Positions 1 to 5,291 of a DNA stretch of 5,820 nt are shown here, in pieces; the stretch's first letter is position 1, and each line of letters starts with the position of its first letter. Source of the stretch: an uncultured Desulfobacterales bacterium. GTDB lineage: Bacteria > Desulfobacterota > Desulfobacteria > Desulfobacterales > JAFDCJ01. A program made the translations under genes and the position numbers. The notes under the pieces are model-generated. The model had not been told where the DNA came from, did no database searches, and saw only the letters and a list, made by a program, of their open reading frames with translations. The stretch spans positions 1-5,820 of the forward strand of contig CALZJV010000409.1 of assembly GCA_945787595.1 (NCBI GenBank), in the 5' to 3' direction.

Positions 1-365
1 CAGCCGATACTGCGGGCGACTTCGGCAAGGGATTGGTAACATGGCCAGTGAACGATGACATGATCCTTTGCCTTAAGCACTGCATGCATAAAAAGAAAAA
101 TCGCTTCCTCAGCGCCGGTGTGCACCAGCACCTGATCCGGCTGGATGTCGCGGTATAATCTGCAGATTTCCCTGCGCAGGGATGGATTGCCCATGGATTC
201 CGTGTAGCCGAGCCAGTGTTGATGAAAGTGGTCGGCGGCGTCCGGCTCAAGGTCAAGCAAATCCTGAATCGTGAGAGACTCACAGTCCGAACAGCACAGC
301 ACATAATCTACATTGAATTCATGTTTGGCAAAATAGCGTTCAAGTTTAAAGGGGGGCATTTGCAT
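1..365 (-). CDS. PLP-dependent aminotransferase, class I/II fold (N-terminal part, runs off the left edge)
   Basis: The first 121 residues of a fold-type I aminotransferase are present; the gene continues beyond base 1, so the catalytic lysine is not in view. Visible family features are GYTESMGNPSLR at about 53-64 (the usual substrate-side G-Y-x-x-x-x-G-x-x-x-L-R stretch), HTGAEEAI at 82-89 (the loop binding the PLP phosphate) and DHVIVHWPCYQSL at 101-113, with Tyr110 in the place of the residue that stacks on the PLP ring. The opening (MQMPPFKLERYFAKHEF) resembles a subgroup near capreomycidine-synthase-like aminotransferases; the substrate cannot be told from this part. I chose the ATG at 365 because GGAG lies 10 bases upstream; the second ATG (359) would be 16 bases away. 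The leader overlaps no gene and is followed by the repeat element at 408-530. Confidence 0.85.
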   Translation of the reverse strand, partial: MQMPPFKLERYFAKHEFNVDYVLCCSDCESLTIQDLLDLEPDAADHFHQHWLGYTESMGNPSLRREICRLYRDIQPDQVLVHTGAEEAIFLFMHAVLKAKDHVIVHWPCYQSLAEVARSIG

Positions 366-407
366 AGGTGTCGATCTCCGGTCACAAATTAAAGTTTTCA
401 AATGTCG

Positions 408-530
408 GGTTTCAGGTGTCAGGAAGGCGAGTCGCTAAATTCCAAATCCTCATAGGGAACTTCTGTTTCTTTCTCGATTAAACCGGCCTTTTTTGGCCGG
501 CGATTGGGCTGAACGCTGAAACCTGACACC
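408..530. repeat. Intergenic repeat-like element with inverted arms and a central hairpin
   Basis: The left arm (408-423) reads GGTTTCAGGTGTCAGG. The right arm (516-530) is CTGAAACCTGACACC, whose complement is GGTGTCAGGTTTCAG. The arms therefore share a perfect 9-bp inverted repeat (415-423 with 522-530) and an 8-bp one (408-415 with 516-523), made of the same two units, GGTTTCA and GGTGTCA, in swapped order. Between them is a hairpin, CCGGCC (483-488), six T, GGCCGG (495-500). A short minus-strand frame (529-419, GTG start, 36 codons, acidic C-terminus) begins in one arm and stops in the other, with no convincing ribosome binding site, so I do not call it a gene. I recall similar GTGTCAGGTTTCAG strings scattered through Desulfobacterales genomes; copy number here cannot be judged from one window. 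Confidence 0.55.
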
Positions 531-541
531 TTAACGTTCCA

Positions 542-555
542 GACAACTTGTTGTC
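542..555. promoter_or_regulatory. Short palindrome, possible operator or transcript end hairpin
   Basis: GACAAC-TT-GTTGTC is a perfect 6-bp inverted repeat with a 2-base centre. It lies 20 bases beyond the stop codon of the minus-strand gene at 576-842 and next to the right arm of the repeat element. There is no T-run after it on the minus strand, so it is a poor intrinsic terminator; a dimeric regulator site or a chance palindrome are the alternatives. Confidence 0.25.
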
Positions 556-575
556 AGAAAAATGCCTCTAAGGGC

Positions 576-842
576 CTAATCAAGCATCCCTTTGATCACT
601 CTCTCATACTCCGGAAAATACCGGCCAATAACCGGAAGATCAAAGCTGCGAAGAATGCTAGTATTACTTTCACGGTCGAGAAGAAATCTAAATGACTTTT
701 CTACCAGAACATCAGGGGGCACACGTTTACCGGTCAGCTTCTCATAATAGGAGTGTGTCACCGTGACCTTATGAGTTGTCGTGGTAGTCCCTTCAACAAT
801 AACTTCAAACGTAGTGCTATCGATCGGTTTGACGGTAACCAT
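576..842 (-). CDS. Conserved hypothetical protein, 88 residues
   Basis: I do not recognise a named family. The protein is soluble-looking, with no signal peptide or membrane segment. The first 30 residues are beta-rich and threonine-heavy (VEGTTTTTHKVTVTHSYYEKL at about 17-37). A charged central part (KRVPPDVLVEKSFRFLLDRES, about 39-59) probably forms a helix, and the tail contains SFDLPVIGRYFPEYERVI. The start is well supported: AAGGAG lies about 6 bases before the ATG (850-855). The reading frame, ribosome binding site and absence of breaks argue that it is a real gene. From memory, very similar 80-90 residue proteins occur in sulfate-reducing Desulfobacterota, without known function. It is 127 bases downstream of the DUF190 gene on the same strand, so it may be transcribed separately. 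No partner or role can be inferred from the context. Confidence 0.75.
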   Translation of the reverse strand: MVTVKPIDSTTFEVIVEGTTTTTHKVTVTHSYYEKLTGKRVPPDVLVEKSFRFLLDRESNTSILRSFDLPVIGRYFPEYERVIKGMLD

Positions 843-920
843 TGCTTTCTCCTTAGTGCTGAGTTTAATGCATTATCGATTTGTCCGGTCGATTCGGAAA
901 ATCACCGGTGTCTCTCCAGT

Positions 921-960
921 CCGGATCTAGATTCCGGCCTAAACCCCAATGTTGCAACAT
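921..960. repeat. Two adjacent palindromes between the DUF190 gene and the 88-residue gene
   Basis: Bases 949-960 are a perfect 12-bp palindrome, ATGTTGCAACAT, starting 10 bases past the stop codon of the DUF190 gene. Bases 921-937 form CCGGA-TCTAGAT-TCCGG, a 5-bp stem around a 7-base centre. Neither is followed by a T-run on the minus strand, so they do not make a standard intrinsic terminator. They could be operator sites for the 88-residue gene, whose start is about 80-105 bases further along, or unpaired chance palindromes. Confidence 0.3.
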
Positions 961-969
961 CAGGGCAGA

Positions 970-1311
970 CTACTTAGGATTCCCGCCTCGATAAAACCGG
1001 ATTTTAACATTTTCCACGGTCGCCAGACCCTCTGAAATCGCATCGTCGATTAAGGGCAGAAACCGGGCAATTTTTTCATGAGTGTCAACTATCTCGATGA
1101 CAATAGGAAGATCAGACGAGAGTCTGAGAATCTTGGCGGTATGAACACGACTGTGAGCTCCAAACCCCTCCAATCCACGCAAAACCGTAGCTCCGGCCAA
1201 TCCTGTTGCTCTTGCCTTCCTGACAATCCATTCATATAAAGGCTGTTTTTCATACTTGTCATTTTCTCCAATCAGGATTCGAAGCAGTTGACCTTCTTCC
1301 GGTAACATCAT
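970..1311 (-). CDS. DUF190 family protein, associated with the fluoride channel CrcB
   Basis: This is a small cytosolic protein of 113 residues with the hallmarks of DUF190 (PII/GlnB-like alpha-beta fold). From the ATG at 1311 they are LLRILIGENDKYEKQPLYEWIV near the N-terminus, then RATGLAGATVLRGLEGFG, then HTAKILRLSSDLPIVIEIVDT, then IARFLPLIDDAI and the closing strand VENVKIRFYR. Length fits the family (about 105-120). The biochemical role is not established. Its constant partner is CrcB/FluC, and here it follows crcB by only 8 bases, so the two are almost certainly co-translated and a role in fluoride export or its sensing is inferred. A longer frame starting with TTG at 1323 would overlap the crcB stop; I prefer ATG 1311 because GAGG sits 6 bases upstream. 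A second ATG directly follows at 1308. Confidence 0.92.
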   Translation of the reverse strand: MMLPEEGQLLRILIGENDKYEKQPLYEWIVRKARATGLAGATVLRGLEGFGAHSRVHTAKILRLSSDLPIVIEIVDTHEKIARFLPLIDDAISEGLATVENVKIRFYRGGNPK

Positions 1312-1317
1312 GGCGCA

Positions 1318-1321
1318 CCTC
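1318..1321 (-). promoter_or_regulatory. Ribosome binding site deciding the DUF190 start
   Basis: GAGG lies 6 bases before the ATG at 1311 and overlaps the crcB TGA stop (1322-1320). It would be inside the coding region if the upstream TTG (1323) were used, which argues for the shorter protein and for translational coupling with crcB. Confidence 0.55.
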
Positions 1322-1709
1322 AAAAATATCGGGTTACGTTATAGCCGAGCCAAACGGCTGACAAACCAACGATGACCTGTATTAATACATTGGCAAGGGC
1401 CGGCACAAACTCACCGGCCCGCATGGAAGCAATCGTCTCATAACCAAATGTCGAAAATGTCGTAAATCCGCCCAGCAAACCGATTAGAAGAAAAATCCTC
1501 ATCTCCGGGTTTAGCAACTGACGCAGCTCGGTGAGACCATTGAGAAATCCAATCACAAAGCACCCCAAAATGTTAACAACTGCCGTACCAATGGGAAAAT
1601 AGCTGTTTGGAAAAACTTGATAAACCGCTCCGGCAACCACATACCGGCCGATTGAGCCCAGAAAGCCGCCCACTCCCACATACACTAAATTCAGCATCTC
1701 AGTTCTCAT
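1320..1709 (-). CDS. crcB: CrcB/FluC fluoride ion channel
   Basis: This 129-residue inner-membrane protein belongs to the CrcB/FluC family. Family members form dual-topology dimers that let fluoride out of the cell and relieve its toxicity. Four hydrophobic segments are visible, at about residues 7-30, 38-58, 71-92 and 102-124. Diagnostic motifs are GGFLGSIGRY (14-23), PIGTAVVNILGCFVIGF (39-55, including the conserved Asn46) and GGFTTFSTFGYE (80-91), which holds the phenylalanines and hydroxyl side chains lining the pore. Length is normal and the frame is intact. The start at 1709 has AGGGGA a few bases upstream; the next ATG (1697) has no site at good distance. It sits between the LysE-type exporter (31 bases upstream) and the DUF190 gene (8 bases downstream). 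No fluoride riboswitch was recognised in the short leader, so any control would come from upstream of the exporter. Confidence 0.95.
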   Translation of the reverse strand: MRTEMLNLVYVGVGGFLGSIGRYVVAGAVYQVFPNSYFPIGTAVVNILGCFVIGFLNGLTELRQLLNPEMRIFLLIGLLGGFTTFSTFGYETIASMRAGEFVPALANVLIQVIVGLSAVWLGYNVTRYF

Positions 1710-1718
1710 GATTCCCCT

Positions 1719-1748
1719 GATCTGTTCAGGATCGATCTGTTCAGGATC
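1719..1748. repeat. Perfect 15-bp tandem duplication across the exporter stop codon
   Basis: GATCTGTTCAGGATC occurs twice in direct succession (1719-1733 and 1734-1748) with no mismatch. The right-hand copy contains the TGA stop of the LysE-type gene (1741-1743); the left-hand copy lies in the leader just before the crcB ribosome binding site. The duplication lengthens the gap between the two genes from about 16 to 31 bases without changing either protein. Confidence 0.9.
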
Positions 1749-2358
1749 GAATTGCGATGGCGACTCCGGCGGCCACCATCACGCCGCCGGCCGCACGATT
1801 GAGTCGCCTGACAGCATGTTGATTGGTAAACATTCTGCGGGCTCGGCTGGCTAAAAAAGCATAGGTCCCAAGAACACACCCCAAAACAATGGTAATAATC
1901 GTAACGACGATTACCAGATCTATCAGGGTTAGCGCAGACAAATCAAGAAATGTCGGGAGGAAGCCACAATAAAACAGAATCACCTTTGGATTGGACAGCG
2001 TGATAACAAGGCCGGACGCAAAGTTACCCCACTGTGAGTGAGTATTCAAGTTTTGGTTTGCGGTGACAGGCTCCGGCTTCTTAAGCCAAATTCTGACACC
2101 CAGCCAGATTAAATAAGCACCGCCGCATATTTTCACAATAAAAAATAAATTTCCCAGAGCCTGGGCCACCATCGAGAGGCCGAAGGCTGCAAATAGCAAA
2201 AAAATAACATCGCCCAGGATGATGCCACAAATCACGGCCAGCGACGGTCGCAACCCTGATGCGAGCGCCCTGGCGATCGTGGCAAAAACCCCGGGACCCG
2301 GACTCGCTGCCAGAACGAGCATGGCCACTGAAAAACCAATGGCTGAATAAATGGTCAA
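1741..2358 (-). CDS. LysE/RhtB family amino-acid exporter
   Basis: An inner-membrane exporter of the LysE/RhtB superfamily, 205 residues from the TTG start. Members expel amino acids such as lysine, threonine, homoserine lactone or leucine; the substrate here cannot be read from sequence. Motifs seen are SPGPGVFATIARALASG (19-35), the N-terminal signature, then GIILGDVIFLL (45-55), KICGGAYLIWLGVRIW (76-91) and SNPKVILFYCGFLP (122-135). Five to six hydrophobic segments are separated by one hydrophilic loop at about 92-112. An ATG at 2376 would add six residues, but it lacks a ribosome binding site, whereas AAGGAG lies 6 bases before the TTG at 2358. The resulting MTIYSAIGF opening also matches the family's usual short lead into the first helix. 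It is first in a same-strand run with crcB and the DUF190 gene, so it may be co-transcribed with them; a functional link to fluoride is not implied. Confidence 0.9.
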   Translation of the reverse strand: MTIYSAIGFSVAMLVLAASPGPGVFATIARALASGLRPSLAVICGIILGDVIFLLFAAFGLSMVAQALGNLFFIVKICGGAYLIWLGVRIWLKKPEPVTANQNLNTHSQWGNFASGLVITLSNPKVILFYCGFLPTFLDLSALTLIDLVIVVTIITIVLGCVLGTYAFLASRARRMFTNQHAVRRLNRAAGGVMVAAGVAIAIRS

Positions 2359-2364
2359 AATCTT

Positions 2365-2370
2365 CTCCTT
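2365..2370 (-). promoter_or_regulatory. Ribosome binding site supporting a TTG start for the LysE-type gene
   Basis: AAGGAG is placed 6 bases before TTG at 2358. It falls on codons 3-4 of the longer frame that begins with ATG at 2376, and that ATG has only a T/A-rich stretch directly upstream. Confidence 0.6.
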
Positions 2371-2511
2371 ATTCATTAAATATAAAGAAATCCACCACTA
2401 GAGCTCTCATTTTAAGACTTTAACTCACTGGCGCCACTATAGTAAGCAATCCTTTTAAATTCGACTAAAATATCAAGCTTTGGTGATTTAGCCAGCAGCT
2501 GCCGCTCGTCT

Positions 2512-3642
2512 TTACTCCAGCACATGGATGTTCTTTTTGGCACACATGTCCTTTAATATTTTTGGCCAGACGGTGACACTAACTTCCCCGAGATGAGCCT
2601 TCTTGAGCAACTGCATATAGGTGCGGGACTGACCGATGCCACCTCCGACACTCAAAGGTATATCATTGTGAATGATGGCCTGGTGGTAAGGGAAGTCCAG
2701 AAAATCGAGCTGGTCGGAAATTTTAAGCTGTTTTCTCAGTGAGTCGGCGTTCACGCGGATACCCATGGAAGTCAGCTCGTGGCGGCGGCGGGTCACCGGA
2801 TTCCAGACAAGAATATCGCCGTTGAGGCCATGTACCGGTTGGCCTTCAGCGGAGGTTGTCTCCGTGACCCAATCATCGTAGTCCGCCGCCCTCATTTCGT
2901 GTGGGTATCCGTCCTTGAGAGGCCAGCCGATCCCATAAATGAAGATCGCCGGATATTTCTGCAGAACTGCTGTTTCGCGTTGCTTGCGCGGCAGGTCAGG
3001 GTACATGTCCAGAATATCTTCGGCATGCAGAAATGTCAGTTTTTCTGGCAGTTCGGCATATTTTTTCGTTTTAAGTTGTGGAAAGCGTTCCTGCACATGG
3101 ATCTCGGCACCTTTGAGAACCTTCCAGATCTTTTCTACCACCTCGGTTAAAAACTTCAGATTGCGCTGATCTTCTGTAATCGCCAGCTCCCAGTCCCACT
3201 GGTCCACATAGGCGCTGTGATCGTGGTCGAGAAAGTAATCCTTCCGCACAGCGTGCATGTCGGTACAAAGGCCTTCCCCAATCTGCATACCGAATTGCTT
3301 CAGGGCCATGCGCTTCCACTTGGTGGCTGCTTGTACGACCTGAGCATCGACCGGGTTTTTATCGTAATCGTTGGAGATATGAAACTGGATAGGGGTGCGT
3401 GATCCATCCCGGTCCAAAAGATCATTGACGCCGCTTTCAGCATCCACGATCAAGGGAACCGAAACCATCATCAAATTGAGTTCCTTGCACAGATTTGCTT
3501 CTATAAAGTTTTTGATGTCATAAATGGCACGTTGGGTGTCTTTGGGAGTCAAAATCGAGCTGTAATCCCGCGGCAGGATTGTTTCCAGTTCCGCATAGTT
3601 GCCAATGCCGGGCCCGGCCAGATCTGCTGTTTTGTCTGTCAT
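2512..3642 (-). CDS. asnA: Aspartate-ammonia ligase (ammonia-dependent asparagine synthetase, AsnA type)
   Basis: AsnA is a cytosolic homodimer that makes asparagine from aspartate, ammonia and ATP through an aspartyl-AMP intermediate; its fold is that of class II aminoacyl-tRNA synthetases. The 376-residue frame is intact and shows the family blocks in order: VNDLLDRDG (72-80), ATKWKRMALKQF (106-117), GEGLCTDMHAVRKD (122-135), SAYVDQWDWE (143-152), MYPDLPRKQRE (213-223), RAADYDDW (251-258), LNGDILVWNPVTRRRHELTS (273-292), MGIRVNA (293-299) and SVGGGIGQSR (331-340). The Gln/Asp of DQWDWE, the Arg of HAVRKD and the last Arg of GIGQSR align with substrate-binding residues of the E. coli enzyme. 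E. coli AsnA is about 330 residues; the extra length lies mainly in a roughly 30-residue N-terminal extension and a few loops. The start is secure because of the ribosome binding site at 3649-3656. It stands alone, about 100 bases beyond a decayed MDR gene; an asparaginase-like gene lies about 0.9 kb upstream. Confidence 0.94.
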   Translation of the reverse strand: MTDKTADLAGPGIGNYAELETILPRDYSSILTPKDTQRAIYDIKNFIEANLCKELNLMMVSVPLIVDAESGVNDLLDRDGSRTPIQFHISNDYDKNPVDAQVVQAATKWKRMALKQFGMQIGEGLCTDMHAVRKDYFLDHDHSAYVDQWDWELAITEDQRNLKFLTEVVEKIWKVLKGAEIHVQERFPQLKTKKYAELPEKLTFLHAEDILDMYPDLPRKQRETAVLQKYPAIFIYGIGWPLKDGYPHEMRAADYDDWVTETTSAEGQPVHGLNGDILVWNPVTRRRHELTSMGIRVNADSLRKQLKISDQLDFLDFPYHQAIIHNDIPLSVGGGIGQSRTYMQLLKKAHLGEVSVTVWPKILKDMCAKKNIHVLE

Positions 3643-3648
3643 GGTTTT

Positions 3649-3656
3649 ACCTCCTT
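3649..3656 (-). promoter_or_regulatory. Strong ribosome binding site of asnA
   Basis: AAGGAGGT, complementary to the 16S rRNA tail, is 6 bases before the asnA ATG. It fixes the start and suggests efficient translation. Confidence 0.85.
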
Positions 3657-3746
3657 AAAGTTGCGTATCTTTTTTAGAAACGATTTAAAAGCCGCATCGA
3701 AAGCCTGTTAGCTGCGTTGCTCCGCCAAGAAAAAGCGACAAAATTA

Positions 3747-3989
3747 TCAGCTCGTAAGCATGTCAACCGCTTTGGATACTTCCCCCGCAAAATCGAATCC
3801 CGCCAGCATTGGAAATCGGTTCCCGCTAAACCGCCGAAAACGTCCTTTGCGAATGAAAGTGTCCTTGGGATTTACCGCCGCTGCATGCACCTGTACAAGC
3901 ACTTCATCTGCCTGCAGTTGCGGTTTGGGCATATCGGAGATCTCCAGGACCTCTGCTGTGCCATAGGAGGTTAAGATAGCGGCTTTCAT
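3747..3989 (-). pseudogene. MDR-family NADPH:quinone oxidoreductase / zinc-type dehydrogenase, N-terminal stub
   Basis: The frame encodes 80 residues, against about 310-340 for complete medium-chain dehydrogenase/reductase proteins. The retained part is the start of the GroES-like domain: MKAAILTSYGTAEVLEI (1-17), PQLQADEVLVQVHAAAVNPKD (23-43) and FPMLAGFDFAGEV (59-71), the last being the usual G-x-D-x-A-G-x-V turn. After residue 71 similarity ends; the protein finishes with SKAVDMLTS and two stop codons (TGA TAA). The catalytic domain's remainder and the whole Rossmann NADPH domain are missing, and nothing resembling them follows before asnA. The start ATG (3989) has AAGGA 7 bases upstream; a TTG at 3992 is also in frame. 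I read it as a gene cut by a deletion that ends close to the asnA leader. Confidence 0.85.
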
Positions 3990-4036
3990 CAATTATCCTT
4001 GTTTTTGTTTCACCAAATGTTCGGCAATTTTATTTC

Positions 4037-4506
4037 TCAATTCCTCTGGTAAACGATCTCACCACCTACAATGGTGGTTTCGACCTTTACTTCCTTAATC
4101 TCATCCTCGGGAATGGTTAATATATCACGATCCAGGACTACCAAATCCGCCAGTTTGCCCGGCTCTATAGACCCTTTAACGGTTTCTTCGAATGAGGCAT
4201 ATGCCCCGTTGGTGGTATACAGCCGCAGCGCATCCCTTACTGATGTGCCCTGCTGCGGTCCGATCACTTCACCGGTGTATCCTTTACGGGTGACGACACC
4301 GTAAATCTGCTGAGCAATGTTTCCGGAAGTGACGAACCAGTCCGAATTTCCAACCGATAAAATACCTTATTAAGTAATTCCTCGATGCTTTTGGTGGTCC
4401 CTATGCTAAGGATTCTTCCGCCCGCCACTGCTATGGCTTCGGCAGTGTCATCTCTGTTACTGAGCGTAGATACATTGCCATTGACCAAAGCGAAATCAAT
4501 TTTCAT
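4037..4506 (-). pseudogene. YtcJ-like amidohydrolase (Amidohydro_3) with central deletion and frameshift
   Basis: Two pieces of one metal-dependent amidohydrolase remain. The N-terminal piece (4506 to about 4366) gives about 47 residues with FALVNGNVSTLSN, the opening beta strand, and AIAVAGGRILSIGTTKSIEELL. The C-terminal piece (about 4366 to 4037, another frame) gives 109 residues: ILSVGNSDWFVTSGNIAQQI, where the Asp matches the last metal ligand in the family's GSDWPV motif, then VTRKGYTGEVIGPQQGTSV, ALRLYTTNGAYASFEE and GSIEPGKLADLVVLDRD, the family's conserved end. Complete YtcJ-type proteins have about 530-560 residues, so some 380, including the HxH metal motif and most of the barrel, are gone. 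The two stops TAA TAA just before the second piece in its own frame, and the frame change at the joint, rule out a working protein. AAAGGA lies before the original ATG. Confidence 0.88.
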
Positions 4507-4581
4507 AATCCTTTCCCTATCTAAAAACTTAGGATCTGGTCTCCAGCCCGCAGAGCAAGAAGCTGTATCCCTTTTTGATTG

Positions 4582-5070
4582 TTACTTGTCCAATGCCTCA
4601 AACCGATTCAGTTCAACATTCTTTTTAGAATGCAGTGGATCAAAGACTCTACCATTCATAGCGATGTATATGCCATGAGGCAGAAGTTGGACTGCTATGA
4701 TTGCACACCCGATATTAAAAATCGCATCACTGTCCCTGAATTCCGCCGGGTACATTGAACCGGTCAAGACCACTGTCTTATTTGCAATATCACCCAGTGC
4801 CTTTCCGGTCTCAATCATGGTGTCCGTGCCGTGCGTAATCACGATTCGGTCCAAGGGCTCGGACTTCACTTGTCCACAAATCAAATTGCGGTCTTCATCT
4901 GTCAGTTCAAGGCTGTCTTTACGTAATATAGGCTCCACTTCATATTGGACGACCAAATTGGCTCGCTCAAGAACTCCGTCAGCTTGAGGGTCGCCTACCT
5001 GATATTTACTTTTCTGATCGAAGTAAATTTTGTCAATTGTACCGCCTGTCGTAAATATTTTAATCTTCAT
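4582..5070 (-). CDS. Single-domain L-asparaginase-like protein
   Basis: This frame of 162 residues corresponds to the N-terminal, catalytic-motif domain of type I/II bacterial asparaginases, which hydrolyse asparagine to aspartate and ammonia. Both signature motifs are present: FTTGGTID (6-13), with Thr11 in the position of the nucleophile, and ITHGTDTMIETGKAL (78-92), with Thr82-Asp83 equivalent to the second catalytic pair. LTGSMYPAEFRDSDAIFNIG (102-121) is also typical. Standard enzymes have about 330 residues and a second domain. A short class of about 160-170 residues, ending near a GRVFDP...KKN...FEALD tail as here, is known from genome annotation, so I take the gene as complete rather than truncated; whether such proteins are active is unclear to me. 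No signal peptide is seen, so it would be cytosolic. The only nearby GGAGG is 14 bases before the ATG, longer than ideal. It is flanked on both sides by decayed genes. Confidence 0.85.
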   Translation of the reverse strand: MKIKIFTTGGTIDKIYFDQKSKYQVGDPQADGVLERANLVVQYEVEPILRKDSLELTDEDRNLICGQVKSEPLDRIVITHGTDTMIETGKALGDIANKTVVLTGSMYPAEFRDSDAIFNIGCAIIAVQLLPHGIYIAMNGRVFDPLHSKKNVELNRFEALDK

Positions 5071-5079
5071 CAGTTTTAA

Positions 5080-5244
5080 TTATGCCTCCAATATCCTTTT
5101 TTTAGGGAAAAATTTCACACCGGCAATACTCTCAAAACCTGAATCCTGGGTCCAAATGGCGGCATCGAATGCTATTGCTGTAACAAGAATAATACTGTCT
5201 GCCAATGGAATGCCTAACAGGATCGATATAGATTTGTCAATTTC
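5080..5244 (-). pseudogene. VapC-type PIN-domain toxin, C-terminal remnant
   Basis: A minus-strand frame without a usable start reads [20 protein letters not shown], then VTAIAFDAAIWTQDSGFESI, then AGVKFFPKKRILEA and stop (TAA at 5082-5080). This matches the last third of VapC-like PIN ribonucleases: the LPLADSIILATA helix with its acidic residue, the WTQDxDFxxI strand with the distal Asp, and the GVKxFPK end. Intact VapC has about 125-145 residues; only about 54 remain. The N-terminal metal-binding Asp and any partner antitoxin are absent, and an in-frame TGA (5277-5275) lies close upstream with no similarity in between. The remnant ends 9 bases before the asparaginase-like start, and that gene's GGAGG lies inside its tail. 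Because it has no start codon it is easily missed by gene callers. Confidence 0.75.
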
Positions 5245-5291
5245 TAAACAATAAAATTGATTTTTGTTTCCTTTTCAGGGATAAAACAATC

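Noticed and set aside
483..500. CCGGCC-TTTTTT-GGCCGG hairpin as an intrinsic terminator
   Set aside because: The T-run is in the loop, not after the stem, on either strand; it is better explained as part of the repeat element.
753..977. Plus-strand frame opposite the 88-residue gene
   Set aside because: No ribosome binding site or motif, and it covers the start of a better supported minus-strand gene.
1710..1740. Fluoride riboswitch before crcB
   Set aside because: The leader is only 31 bases and half of it is a tandem duplication; there is no room for the riboswitch fold. The region before the LysE-type gene was also inspected without recognising one.
2779..3402. Open frames on the plus strand and a second minus frame across the middle of asnA
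   Set aside because: They overlap a well-conserved intact asnA, have no ribosome binding site and no recognisable motif, so they are shadows of the real frame.
3657..3746. Remains of the MDR C-terminus or a structured RNA between the MDR stub and asnA
   Set aside because: None of the three minus-strand frames resembles an MDR Rossmann domain, and I could not form a convincing conserved fold by eye.
3743..3766. TTGACA and GATAAT on the minus strand as an asnA promoter
   Set aside because: The two hexamers are only 12 bases apart, too short for a sigma-70 promoter, and TTGACA lies within the MDR stub.
5030..5254. Plus-strand 74-codon frame in the divergent gap
   Set aside because: It overlaps the asparaginase-like start and is antisense to the VapC remnant, which explains the codon pattern better.
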